Positions 31,462 through 42,118 are shown, numbered from the stretch's first letter. The stretch: 64,000 nt of DNA from Sphaerisporangium sp039871875 (GCF_039871875.1 NZ_JBDPMD010000030.1:1-64000); one strand, 5' to 3'. Notes: a model not told the origin generated them from the sequence alone. Numbers and translations: made by a program.

Positions 31462-32175
31462 GTGCCGAGATGGATGCGGATGTTCTCGCGGGACGGCGAG
31501 CCGGGTGCGGGCAGAGCCGGGGACGGCGACGGGGGGCGCATCGCCTACTTCTGCTACATCTCCCGGAACAAGATCGATCAGTTGTACGAGCAGGTCGACC
31601 CGGGGGCGCTCAACGAGGTCGTCGAGACCAGGAGCCGCGAGAACACGGTGAAGGCGGACGCGGTCGCCGACTGGGGTGTGCCGCAGGTCGTCACGCTGTT
31701 CAAGGGCGGTGCCGGGTACGGGCGCACCGGCCGGGTGCAGCGTGAGGTCAAGGTCAAGCAGTCGTACACCGAGAAGCTGCGCAAGGTGCTGGTCGCGCTG
31801 GCGCACGAGCGGCCGATCCCCCCGCTGGAGGCACTGGCGGCCGGTGTCTGCGCGCCGTACTTCCACCACAGCGGCATGTTCAAGGTCGCCAAGCCGCTGG
31901 ACGACCCCACGGTGGACGGGCTGGTCACGATCACCGGCAAGGCGGGCGGTCGCAGGCTGCTGCTCGACTGCTCGCTGCGCAACTTCAGCGAGGGCCCGCT
32001 GCCCGACGGCACGTTCTCGGTCAACTCGGCCAACGCCCGCTTCTTCACCAAGGACCTCGCCCTTCCGCTGACCACCGTCTTCCTGCTGCTGGAGCACGGC
32101 CCGCACCGCGTGGTGGGCAGCCCGCTGTTCCTGCGCGTCTCCCTGCCGGCGAGCGACCGGCTCACCGCCCTGTGA
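31462..32175 (+). CDS. Cargo-2 gene 1: uncharacterised protein, DUF7019-like (tentative)
   Basis: This is a 237-residue soluble protein of unknown function. After a basic, Gly-rich lead (residues 1-26) the main domain begins IAYFCYISRNKIDQLYEQVD, continues with VKQSYTEKLRKVLVALAHE and YFHHSGMFKVAKPLDD, and ends LTTVFLLLEHGPHRVVGSPL. The opening and ending blocks resemble actinobacterial DUF7019 (SAVMC3_10250-type) proteins as I remember them. I could not align them, so the family is tentative. The start is the GTG at 31462. Another in-frame candidate is the ATG at 31471. It precedes the TPR protein gene by 15 bases and the two form the whole cargo of repeat pair B. Confidence 0.72.
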   Translation: MPRWMRMFSRDGEPGAGRAGDGDGGRIAYFCYISRNKIDQLYEQVDPGALNEVVETRSRENTVKADAVADWGVPQVVTLFKGGAGYGRTGRVQREVKVKQSYTEKLRKVLVALAHERPIPPLEALAAGVCAPYFHHSGMFKVAKPLDDPTVDGLVTITGKAGGRRLLLDCSLRNFSEGPLPDGTFSVNSANARFFTKDLALPLTTVFLLLEHGPHRVVGSPLFLRVSLPASDRLTAL

Positions 32176-32190
32176 CACCCCCCGGGAGGC

Positions 32191-33468
32191 ATGGTGACCC
32201 GGTACCTCGACCTCGGGGCGGACGACCCGGAGGAGTACGAAGGTAGCCACGTCGTCGTGGACGGCGCGGAGTACCGCATCGGGCCGTGGGTCGGCGAGGG
32301 CGGTGAGCGCATCGTGCACGGGCTGACGAACGTGCGCTCGGGCCTCTCGCTCCACCTGCTGAAGATAATCAAGAACCAGGAGCAGGCGGAGGAGGTGTCC
32401 CGCAACACCGCCGCCAACCAGAGCAAGCTCCGCGACCTCGGCTTCCCGACGGTGCCGGAGGCGATGCTCGTCCGCGGCCACGGGGGAGTGTTCGAGCTGG
32501 AGGAGGCGGCGTCACCGGAGCACGGCCCGTACGGGCGGGTGATGAAGGAGGCCTGGGAGGCGGTGGGGCGGGACGACTGGGAACAGGTCGAGGCGCTGTG
32601 CGTGCCGGTGCTGGCCGCGAACGACGCCCACGTGACGGCGATGCACCTGCTGGCGATGGCCGCGGAGGCGCGCGGGGACCTCATGCGGGCGATCCGGTAC
32701 GAGAGCGACGCCATCGCCGTCGAGCCGAACATGCGGCCCTTCCGGGTGATCTGGTTACGGTCCGCGGCGGCGGCCGGCCTGGTGCACGGGTTCACCGCCG
32801 GGTTCGCGCACTTCCGGAGCAAATGGCCGGTGGACAACCGGCAGAACGCCCTGGCCGCCGAGGTGTACCTGTTCATGGGCCGGCCCGACCACGCCGCCGG
32901 GCTGTCGTTCCGCGAGGACGAGCAGGAGATCGCCCGCCGTGTCGCCGCCGAGGACGAGCGGCGGCGGCAGGCCCACGCCCTCACCGCGGAGGCGTACCGG
33001 GCCCGGGCCGCCGACCCGCACCGGGCGGTGGAGCTCATGCGCGCCGCCTACCGCACCTACCCCAAGGACGTGGAGGTCGCCTACAACTGGGCACTCGAAC
33101 TGATCCGGCACGGCGAGCCGGCGCAGGCCCACGACGTGCTCGCCCCGCTCGTGCAGATGATCGAGCCGGGCAACCAGAACCAGTGCCTGGGCACGCTGGC
33201 CTTCACCCGTGCCCTGCAGGGCGACGACGAGCCGGCCGCCGGCCTGCTGGCGCTCGTGGTGGACCGCTTGGAGGAGCACGGCCCTCTGCGCACCGCCGAC
33301 CTGCCGCTGTGGGCGGAATGGATCCAGGGAGACATGGTCCTGGCCCACCGCTACCGCGCCTCGATCTTCGTGAACGACCTGCTGACCCGCCTCGGCCCCC
33401 GCGCTCCCGCCCAGTTGCACCGCCTGGCCGCCGCCTACGAACCGCCTCCCGCCGGGGAGACCCACTAG
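32191..33468 (+). CDS. Cargo-2 gene 2: TPR protein with kinase N-lobe-like start
   Basis: This is a 425-residue soluble protein. Residues about 15-60 (GSHVVVDGAEYRIGPWVGEG, GERIVHGLTNVRSGLSLHLL, KIIKNQ) look like the glycine-rich loop and beta-strand 3 Lys of a Ser/Thr kinase N-lobe, but no catalytic HRD or DFG motif follows. The rest, about 115-420, is helical with TPR-like pairs (ALCVPVLAANDAHVTAMHLL; AIRYESDAIAVEPNMRPFRV; AVELMRAAYRTYPKDVEVAY; NWALELIRHGEPAQAHDVLA). TPR scaffolds bind partner proteins, and the neighbour is the obvious candidate. The ATG at 32191 lies 4 bases after GGGAGG. The function is unknown. Confidence 0.78.
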   Translation: MVTRYLDLGADDPEEYEGSHVVVDGAEYRIGPWVGEGGERIVHGLTNVRSGLSLHLLKIIKNQEQAEEVSRNTAANQSKLRDLGFPTVPEAMLVRGHGGVFELEEAASPEHGPYGRVMKEAWEAVGRDDWEQVEALCVPVLAANDAHVTAMHLLAMAAEARGDLMRAIRYESDAIAVEPNMRPFRVIWLRSAAAAGLVHGFTAGFAHFRSKWPVDNRQNALAAEVYLFMGRPDHAAGLSFREDEQEIARRVAAEDERRRQAHALTAEAYRARAADPHRAVELMRAAYRTYPKDVEVAYNWALELIRHGEPAQAHDVLAPLVQMIEPGNQNQCLGTLAFTRALQGDDEPAAGLLALVVDRLEEHGPLRTADLPLWAEWIQGDMVLAHRYRASIFVNDLLTRLGPRAPAQLHRLAAAYEPPPAGETH

Positions 33469-33498
33469 GATCGCCCGCCCGGCCGGTGCCGGGCCCGG

Positions 33499-33550
33499 CT
33501 CGTCGAGCCGGTCACCCTGCCAGTTGCGGGGGCTCGGACTCGCGGGTGAC
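33499..33550. repeat. Direct repeat B, right copy (DNA ligase 3' end)
   Basis: This copy covers the last 12 codons and stop of the ligase gene plus 13 bases beyond it. It repeats 31301-31352 with three mismatches. The intact ligase gene sits on this side, so the left copy is the duplicate. Confidence 0.92.
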
Positions 33551-34504
33551 CTCCGTGGGGGGCTTGTCGTCGCGCAGGCCGCGCCAGGACGGGTGGCGCA
33601 GCCGGGCGTCGGGGGTCCATTCGGCGTACTGGACCTCGCCGACCAGCACGGGGTCCACCCAGTGGGCGGTCCTGGCCTGTTCCCGGGGGACGGGCGGGTC
33701 GAAGGGCGAGGTGGGACGTTCCAGGGGGGCCAGGAGGGCACCCAGCTCACGGAGGGTCTCGTCGGTGAAGCCGGTGCCGACGTTGCCGACGTAGGCCAGG
33801 CGGCCGGACTCGTAGACGCCGACGAGGAGGGCGCCCATGGTGGAGGCGCGGCGGCCCTGGCCGGTGGACCAGCCGCCCACCACGACCTCCTGGGTGCGGA
33901 CGTTCTTGACCTTGATCCAGTCGGGGGAGCGGCGGCCGGGGCGGTACACGGAGCGCAGCCGCTTGGAGACGACGCCCTCGATGCCGAGGCGGCGGCTCAG
34001 CTCCAGGGCGTGCGGGCCGTCGTCGCGGAACCACACGGGGACCTGCCAGCGGGCCCCCGGCGCCACGATGTCCTCCAGGAGCTCGCGCCGCCCGGTGTAG
34101 GGCACGCCGATGACGGGCTCGGCGCCGACGTGCAGCACGTCGAACAGCATAAGCGTCACAGGGACGGACGCCACCAGGTGCCGGATCCGCTCGTCGTGCC
34201 GTTGGTGCATGCGGTGCTGCAGCACGGAGAAGCTCGGCCGCCCGGCCTCGTCGAACGCGACGATCTCCCCGTCCAGCACGACGTCACGGCCGCCTGTCGC
34301 GCCCGCGAGCGGGTACAGCTCGGGGTACGTCGCGGTCACGTCCCTGCCGTTGCGGGAGATCAGCCGCAGCGCCGAGCCCTCGGCGTAGGCGAGCACCCGT
34401 ACGCCGTCCCATTTCATCTCGTGCCCCCACTCGTCGTCCTCTCCTGGCGGTGGCGGCGCGCCGAGCTGGGCGAGCATCGGGGTGTACGTGGGAAGTTCCC
34501 CCAT
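33512..34504 (-). CDS. ATP-dependent DNA ligase (LigC / LigD ligase-domain type)
   Basis: This 330-residue enzyme seals DNA nicks using ATP. It is the stand-alone ligase of bacterial NHEJ or base-excision repair. The nucleotidyltransferase domain has the adenylation motif EMKWDGVRVLAY with Lys31, motif III VLDGEIVAFDEAG, motif IV LGIEGVVSKRL and motif V PDWIKVKN. The OB domain follows from about residue 205 (EVVVGGWSTGQGRRASTMGA; LAYVGNVGTGFTDETLREL; VQYAEWTPDARLRHPSWRGL). No Ku gene or LigD polymerase/nuclease domain is nearby. Start: ATG at 34504. The 3' end is part of direct repeat B. Confidence 0.92.
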   Translation of the reverse strand: MGELPTYTPMLAQLGAPPPPGEDDEWGHEMKWDGVRVLAYAEGSALRLISRNGRDVTATYPELYPLAGATGGRDVVLDGEIVAFDEAGRPSFSVLQHRMHQRHDERIRHLVASVPVTLMLFDVLHVGAEPVIGVPYTGRRELLEDIVAPGARWQVPVWFRDDGPHALELSRRLGIEGVVSKRLRSVYRPGRRSPDWIKVKNVRTQEVVVGGWSTGQGRRASTMGALLVGVYESGRLAYVGNVGTGFTDETLRELGALLAPLERPTSPFDPPVPREQARTAHWVDPVLVGEVQYAEWTPDARLRHPSWRGLRDDKPPTEVTRESEPPQLAG

Positions 34505-34667
34505 GAGCGTTTTCTTACCCTGTTGGGAAGATCCGTATGGTTGGCAAATTTCGCCGGGTTCGTGGTACGGGGTCCCCTATGTGCCTGCGAGCGTGGCCGG
34601 CCGCGCCGCAGGTCAGGAGGGCCGAGGGCCAACAGGGTGATGTCCGGCCTGCCGGGATAATGGCCGT

Positions 34668-35588
34668 ATGAAACTGAGGATCTTCACCGAGCCGCAGCAG
34701 GGCGCGTCCTACGAGGATCAGCTCCGCGTGGCCCAGGCCGCCGAGCGCCTGGGGTTCGACGCGTTCTTCCGTTCCGACCACTACCTCCACATGAGCGGCG
34801 ACGGCCACCCCGGCCCCACCGACTCGTGGGTCACGCTCGGCGCGCTCGCCCGCGAGACCGAGCGCATCCGCCTCGGCACCCTGGTGACGGCCGCCACGTT
34901 CCGCCTGCCCGGCCCGCTGGCGATCAGCGTCGCCCAGGCCGACCAGATGAGCGGGGGGCGCATCGAGTTCGGCTTCGGCACCGGGTGGTTCGACGCCGAG
35001 CACAAGGCGTACGGCATCCCGTTCCCTCCACTCGGTGAGCGTTTCGCCCGCTTCGAGGAGCAGCTGGAGATCATCACGGGGCTGTGGACCACCAAGCCGG
35101 GGGACGCCTACTCCTTCGAGGGCGCCTACTACCGTGTGGTCGACTCCCCGGCGCTGCCCAAGCCCGCGCAGGACCCGCGCCCGCCGGTCATCATCGGCGG
35201 CGGCGGCGCCAAGCGCACGCCCCGGCTGGCCGCGCGGTTCGCCGACGAGTTCAACATGCCGTTCAGTTCCCTGGCGGACACCGAGGCCGCGTACGGGCGG
35301 GTGCGCGCCGCGTGCGAGGCGGCCGGCCGCGAGGCGACCCTGATGTCGGCCGCGCAGGTGGTGTGCGTCGGCGCCGATGAGGCCGAGGTGGAGCGGCGGG
35401 CCGCCGCCATCGGGCGGCAGAAGGACGAGCTGCGTGTGAACGGGCTGGCGGGCACCCCGGCCGAGGTGCTCGACAAGATCGGCACCTTCAAGGCGGCCGG
35501 CGCCGAGCGGTTGTACCTGCAGGTGCTTGACCTGTCCGACCTCGACCACCTGGAGCTCATCGCCGCGGAGATCATGCCGCACGTGTGA
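34668..35588 (+). CDS. LLM class F420-dependent oxidoreductase
   Basis: This is a 306-residue TIM-barrel flavin/F420 enzyme of the luciferase-like monooxygenase family. N-terminal blocks are MKLRIFTEPQQGASYEDQL, AAERLGFDAFFRSDHYLHM and ERIRLGTLVTAATFRLPGPL. GGRIEFGFGTGWFDAEHKAY is the family's substrate and cofactor loop. DPRPPVIIGGGGAKRTPRLA and LYLQVLDLSDLDHLELIA follow. Most actinobacterial members use reduced F420 for hydride transfer. The substrate is unknown. The ATG at 34668 is clear. It stands alone, diverging from the ligase gene. Confidence 0.9.
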   Translation: MKLRIFTEPQQGASYEDQLRVAQAAERLGFDAFFRSDHYLHMSGDGHPGPTDSWVTLGALARETERIRLGTLVTAATFRLPGPLAISVAQADQMSGGRIEFGFGTGWFDAEHKAYGIPFPPLGERFARFEEQLEIITGLWTTKPGDAYSFEGAYYRVVDSPALPKPAQDPRPPVIIGGGGAKRTPRLAARFADEFNMPFSSLADTEAAYGRVRAACEAAGREATLMSAAQVVCVGADEAEVERRAAAIGRQKDELRVNGLAGTPAEVLDKIGTFKAAGAERLYLQVLDLSDLDHLELIAAEIMPHV

Positions 35589-35678
35589 CGTGCCGCGGCG
35601 AGATCCCGGGGTGCGGCCGGGATCGTGCCGGGACGGCGGCGCCGTACCCCGGCATTTTACTCAGTGTTCAGACCGCGT

Positions 35679-36305
35679 TCACCGACCGGGCGGGGGGAGC
35701 GGCACGACCTCGCGCCGGTGGTACGCCGGCAGGTCCTCCCCCTGGTCGTACAGGTCGGCCAGCGCCGCACGGCAGGGGCCGATGACGCGCGGGTCGGTCA
35801 GCCGCCGGCCGCCGAGGTGGCGGCCGGCGTGGTCGTACAGCACCTCGTACATGAGGTCGTCGTCGAGGATCAGCAGCTCGGGCAGCGGCCGGGAGGGCTC
35901 GTACCTCCGCACGGCGGAGGCGCGCACCACCCGGGCCCGCTCGCCGGCCTCGGCCCGTGCGGCGAGCACGTGCAACTCCCACTGCATGTACGGCGTCAGC
36001 GGGGGATCGACCACCCGGATCCGCCGGAACTCGGCGAAGCCCTCGTACTCGGCCGGGAACGCGCGGCGCATGTCCTCGATGAGACGCAGGGAGCGGTGCC
36101 ATTCCCCTTCGGTCATGGCCACCCAGCTCGGCTCGTAGGGCTCGTGGAAGTGCTGCGCCCGCTCCAGTTTCCACACGACGCCCCGCGCGCCCTCGTACGC
36201 GGCCCGGAACTCCCTGTTGTACGCCTCCTGGGGCAGCAGTGTGCCGTCCGCCTCTCTTACCTGCTGGAAGACGTGATGATCGAGATGGCCGGTCAGTGAG
36301 ACCAC
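35679..36305 (-). CDS. DUF6879-like protein
   Basis: The function is unknown. The GTG at 36305 is strongly supported by AAGGAGG 6 bases upstream. The longer frame to 36395 lacks any signal. The 208-residue product has the DUF6879 look: EFRAAYEGARGVVWKLERAQ, then FRRIRVVDPPLTPYMQWELH, followed by EVLYDHAGRHLGGRRLTDP. DUF6879 proteins often sit beside HTH/XRE regulators in actinomycetes. Here there is none, and the gene stands alone with a terminator from the next minus-strand gene upstream. Soluble, no signal peptide. Confidence 0.72.
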   Translation of the reverse strand: MVSLTGHLDHHVFQQVREADGTLLPQEAYNREFRAAYEGARGVVWKLERAQHFHEPYEPSWVAMTEGEWHRSLRLIEDMRRAFPAEYEGFAEFRRIRVVDPPLTPYMQWELHVLAARAEAGERARVVRASAVRRYEPSRPLPELLILDDDLMYEVLYDHAGRHLGGRRLTDPRVIGPCRAALADLYDQGEDLPAYHRREVVPLPPPGR

Positions 36306-36512
36306 GGCGATTCCTCCTTCGGGTCGGGACGGTCGCCTCACGCCACGCGACGGTGCGATCACGCCACGTGATCGGCGAAGGACGAACGCCGCCATTCCCG
36401 GGGCGGGGTGCGCCGCACCCGGGCATGGCGACGATCCAGAACAGGCCGATCATGAAACGGCTGCCAGGGGGCGTCAAGGCCCAAAATCGCCGCCGGCCCG
36501 CCGCATGAGGAA

Positions 36513-36542
36513 GGCCGGGTGGTCCGTCAGGACCACCCGGCC
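36513..36542. terminator. Intrinsic terminator downstream of the PadR/DUF1707 operon
   Basis: Perfect 13-bp arms (36513-36525 and 36530-36542) around a GTCA loop make a very stable hairpin. Read on the minus strand it is followed by TTCCTC, a weak U-type tract. It lies 33 bases after the DUF1707 gene stop. Confidence 0.87.
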
Positions 36543-36574
36543 GGGTGAGGCGCGCCCCGCGGGCCCGCCGGGGA

Positions 36575-37189
36575 TCAGTGGTCGCGCCGCGGGCGCGGGT
36601 AGTGGTGGTGCGGCGTGGGGCGCTGGTGGCGGCGGTGCGCGAACCTCAGCAACGCGATCACCAGCCACGCGACGAACAGCACCTTGACCAGCCCGAACAC
36701 CGGCCAGGCCCAGCCGGTGGCCAGCCCGGCGAGCAGCAGGGCCCCGGCCAGGAACAGGAGCACCGGGGGGCGGCCGTGGTGACGGTGAGGGGGCCACGGA
36801 GGGCGCGGGGGCCGCGGGGGCCGCGGGGCACGCGGGTGGCGGTGCCACTCGTGGTGCTCCACGTCGTGGTCGCGGCCGAGCCGCCCCGCCAGGTGGTAGC
36901 CCCATGTGGCGAGGTCGGCGTGCGGCGGCGCGGGCGGCGGCGCGAAGGGGCCGCGGCCGTGGCGGTGGGACGGCCCGCCGTCGTGCGCCGGGGGCGGCAC
37001 GGCCGTGGCCGGCAGATCGGCCAGCACCCGGCGCAGCTCGCCCGCCGTGCGGGCCGCCAGTGCGGTGCCGAGCCGCTCGTCGAGCTCGTCGTGGGTGAGA
37101 CGGCCCTGCGCGAAGTGCTCGCGCAGAGCGGTCATCACCTCGTCGCGCTCGGTGTCACCGATGCGCAGGTCGTCGTCCCGCGGGGTCAT
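36575..37189 (-). CDS. DUF1707 domain protein with His/Pro-rich segment and membrane helices
   Basis: This is a 204-residue protein. The N-terminal DUF1707 domain (residues 6-62: DLRIGDTERDEVMTALREHF, LTHDELDERLGTALAARTAG) is a SHOCT-like helical unit found in actinobacterial membrane proteins. A His/Pro/Arg-rich stretch (about 65-140, with HDVEHHEWHRHPRAP) leads to two hydrophobic helices (VLLFLAGALLLAGLATGWAW; VFGLVKVLFVAWLVIALLRF) and a His-rich tail. It starts 6 bases after the PadR stop on the same strand, so they form an operon. The His clusters could bind metal ions, which is inference. Confidence 0.83.
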   Translation of the reverse strand: MTPRDDDLRIGDTERDEVMTALREHFAQGRLTHDELDERLGTALAARTAGELRRVLADLPATAVPPPAHDGGPSHRHGRGPFAPPPAPPHADLATWGYHLAGRLGRDHDVEHHEWHRHPRAPRPPRPPRPPWPPHRHHGRPPVLLFLAGALLLAGLATGWAWPVFGLVKVLFVAWLVIALLRFAHRRHQRPTPHHHYPRPRRDH

Positions 37190-37195
37190 CGACGC

Positions 37196-37933
37196 TCACT
37201 CCTCGGAGGTGTCGCCGTCGGCCAGGATCTGGTACAGCTTGCGGCGCGTCTCGGCGAGTGTCTGCTTGGCCTGCTTGATCTGCCCGTCGCTTCCAGTCTG
37301 CGCGATCTGGAACAGCGCCGCGGCGGCCTGGCGCGACAGGTCGAACAGCTCGAAGACGCTCTCGTCGACGTTCGGCGTCATGTCCTCCCACGGCGAGCGC
37401 ACCTCGTCGGGGTACTCGGCGACGTAGGTGAGGCCGGCCTCGGTGAGCTGGAAGGTCTTGCGGCCGTCGGTCTCCTCGGCGCGGACCAGTCCCTCGTCGG
37501 TGAGCTGCTGGAGCGCCGGGTACACGGCGCCGGGGCTGGGCTTCCAGCCGCCCTGGCTGCGCTCGGCGATCTCCTGGATGATCTGGTAGCCGTTGCGGGG
37601 CTCCTCGGCGAGGAGCGCCAGGATGGCCGCGCGGACGTCGCCGCGCTTGGCCTTGCGCGGGCCGCCCCGGCCGAACGGCCCACGCGGCCCGAAGCCGCCG
37701 AACCCGGGCCCGAAGACGCGGCCGAAGTCGCGGCCGAAGTCCCACGGGAAGGGACGCGGCCCGCGCGGGCCGCGGTGGCGGTGCTCCCGCCCCTCGTGGT
37801 CGTGGTCGTGGTGGTGGGATTCGTGGTGCGCCTTGTGCCGGTCGGCCATCGCGCCGAGCGCGGCCATGGCGACGCTCCTGAGCGCCTCGGGGCGGGCCCA
37901 CGGCGGGCCGCCCATCGCGAACGCGTGTGTCAT
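37196..37933 (-). CDS. PadR-family transcriptional regulator with His-rich N-terminal extension
   Basis: This is a 245-residue repressor. Residues 1-98 are an unusual extension with a dense His cluster at about 33-53 (HKAHHESHHHDHDHEGREHR) and a Gly/Phe/Arg-rich part (DFGRVFGPGFGGFGPRGPFG). The winged-helix PadR domain begins at about 99 (VRAAILALLAEEPRNGYQII; GAVYPALQQLTDEGLVRAEE; TDGRKTFQLTEAGLTYVAEY). The C-terminal dimerisation helices follow. PadR proteins respond to small molecules, and the His cluster suggests a metal. The first gene of an operon with DUF1707, it probably binds the AT-rich palindrome 54 bases upstream of its start. Confidence 0.88.
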   Translation of the reverse strand: MTHAFAMGGPPWARPEALRSVAMAALGAMADRHKAHHESHHHDHDHEGREHRHRGPRGPRPFPWDFGRDFGRVFGPGFGGFGPRGPFGRGGPRKAKRGDVRAAILALLAEEPRNGYQIIQEIAERSQGGWKPSPGAVYPALQQLTDEGLVRAEETDGRKTFQLTEAGLTYVAEYPDEVRSPWEDMTPNVDESVFELFDLSRQAAAALFQIAQTGSDGQIKQAKQTLAETRRKLYQILADGDTSEE

Positions 37934-37986
37934 AGGTCCCCCTAGTCGTCGCGAGTCGATCGACCGTCGATCGTTCTCGATGCCTC

Positions 37987-38000
37987 AACGATATATCGTT
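37987..38000. promoter_or_regulatory. Likely PadR operator (14-bp perfect palindrome)
   Basis: AACGATATATCGTT is a perfect palindrome and contains the ATAT core common in PadR boxes. It lies 54 bases upstream of the PadR start, in the position of its promoter, which fits autoregulation. Confidence 0.65.
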
Positions 38001-38062
38001 AGGGTTCTTAGAACAACCCCAATGTTCTGTTGGGGCGCCGCGAGCCCGGGACGTGGGGAAAT

Positions 38063-38080
38063 ACGTGACGCACATCACGT
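38063..38080. promoter_or_regulatory. Crp-like operator
   Basis: ACGTGA, six bases, TCACGT is a perfect 6-bp inverted repeat with the N6 spacing and the GTGA/TCAC core of Crp/FNR sites. It lies 130 bases upstream of the PadR gene and 293 bases upstream of the hydrolase gene. Confidence 0.45.
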
Positions 38081-38372
38081 CTGGATGGGAACAGAACCCG
38101 GGATGGGGGCGTTAACACCTTCGGAACGGGATCGTTCTGCTTTGAGAGGGCTGGGGGGTGCTCTTGGAGTAGAACGGTCCCTTCCTATTTCCCGGCCCTG
38201 ATCAGGTCCGGTGCGCACCGGGCTTCCGGTCGCGCCGGGAAGGGGTCCGCGGGTGGGCCGGAGAGGCGGCTGGGGGCGGCGGGGCGGCAGGGACGACACG
38301 CCGGGGGTTTGCCCGACACGTTCCTCCACCTTGCTTCGCTTTTGCCGTAACGTGCCCGATCGTGATGGTCGA

Positions 38373-39101
38373 ATGATGGGGCACTCGCACGCTCTCAGCG
38401 GGGCCGCGCTGTGGCTGCTCGCCGCGCCGGGCCTCGCGGCGCTTCCGTCGCTCGGGGGGCCGGCGGCCGAGCTGACGCCGGTGGTGGCCACCATGCTCTC
38501 CCCGGCCGAGCTGGTCGCCGGGGCGGTCGTCTGCGCGGGCGCCGCGATGTTGCCGGACCTGGACCACCCCCACTCCACGATCGCCCAGACGTTCGGCCCG
38601 GTGACCTGGGTGCTCAGCAAGGTCGTCAACTGGCTGAGCGGCGGCCACCGGCACATGACGCACTCGCTGTTCTTCATCGTCGCCGCCGGCGTGGGCACCC
38701 ACCTGCTCGCCGACCGTTACCCGATCGGCAGAGACATCATGGTCGTGCTGCTGATCGGCCTGGCGTTGCGCGCCGTCGGCATCGGCGTCCCCAACCGGAC
38801 CGTCACCTCGGCGCTGGTCAACATCGGCCTCACCGCGGGAACGTTCCTGTTCTTCCACTCCCGCGACGTCGGCTACCTGTGGCTCGGCCTCGCCGTGGCC
38901 ATCGGGTGCCTCGCCCACGTCGCGGGCGATTGCATGACCGAGCGCGGCTGCCCGGTGCTCTGGCCGCTCAAGCACAAGTGGCTGCTGCCGTGGAAGATGG
39001 GCCTGAAGACGGGCCGCGCCTTCGAGGTGAAGTTCCTCGGGCCGGCGTTGTCGGTCGTCGTGCTCGGCCTGTTCGCCATCCGCCTGATGCCCGTCATGTG
39101 A
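38373..39101 (+). CDS. Membrane-bound metal-dependent hydrolase (YdjM-like)
   Basis: This integral membrane protein of about 242 residues belongs to the family named after YdjM/LexA-regulated membrane hydrolases. N-terminal MMGHSHALSGAALWLLAAPG carries the conserved HxxxG region. MLPDLDHPHSTIA and GGHRHMTHSLFF supply the His/Asp residues that may bind metal at the membrane face. Further helices follow, then HVAGDCMTERGCPVLWPLKH. Activity is unproven for most members. The start is one of two adjacent ATGs (38373, 38376). The frame upstream is open but reads as non-coding sequence. Confidence 0.85.
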   Translation: MMGHSHALSGAALWLLAAPGLAALPSLGGPAAELTPVVATMLSPAELVAGAVVCAGAAMLPDLDHPHSTIAQTFGPVTWVLSKVVNWLSGGHRHMTHSLFFIVAAGVGTHLLADRYPIGRDIMVVLLIGLALRAVGIGVPNRTVTSALVNIGLTAGTFLFFHSRDVGYLWLGLAVAIGCLAHVAGDCMTERGCPVLWPLKHKWLLPWKMGLKTGRAFEVKFLGPALSVVVLGLFAIRLMPVM

Positions 39102-39175
39102 TCCCGTCATGTGGTCCCGGCGGGGGAGACCCCGCCGCGAGGTCCGGCTGGTCCCCGCATGCCCCGGTGATTGAT

Positions 39176-39215
39176 TTGATGTCGAGATATGCGACCCGAT
39201 ATCTTGATGTCGAGA
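39176..39215. promoter_or_regulatory. Twin operator upstream of acnA
   Basis: The 12-mer TTGATGTCGAGA occurs twice (39176-39187 and 39204-39215), 28 bases apart. Each lies in an imperfect dyad close to TATCTTGATGTCGAGATA. Between them AGATAT and ATATCT (39185-39190, 39199-39204) form a further inverted repeat. The block is 144 bases upstream of the acnA start and is a likely binding site for a repressor of aconitase. Confidence 0.6.
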
Positions 39216-39358
39216 GACCTGTCGTTGGAGTGCGGGTTAGGTGAGCCTGACTCGTGGCGGCATCCCCCCGGTGCGGCAGGATCTAGGGGCGAAAACCGGC
39301 ATAGTGCGACCGATCGTCATAGACGGACGAGAGCGTGATCCAAGGGAGGCGAGTCTCC

Positions 39359-42118
<2,760 letters not shown>

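Larger units (their letters stand above)
37934..38372. other. Intergenic region between padR-type gene and membrane hydrolase gene
   Basis: This 439-base divergent region holds two separate operator candidates (annotated at 37987 and 38063). It is unusually AT-rich for the window between 37975 and 38030. The part from 38090 to 38370 shows no gene: frames there are Arg/Gly-rich and lack ribosome binding sites. Confidence 0.5.

Noticed and set aside
27349..33498. Whole 27.3-33.5 kb region as one integrative element
   Set aside because: The two repeat pairs differ in sequence and bracket separate segments, with unflanked genes between them. One element would need matching outer ends.
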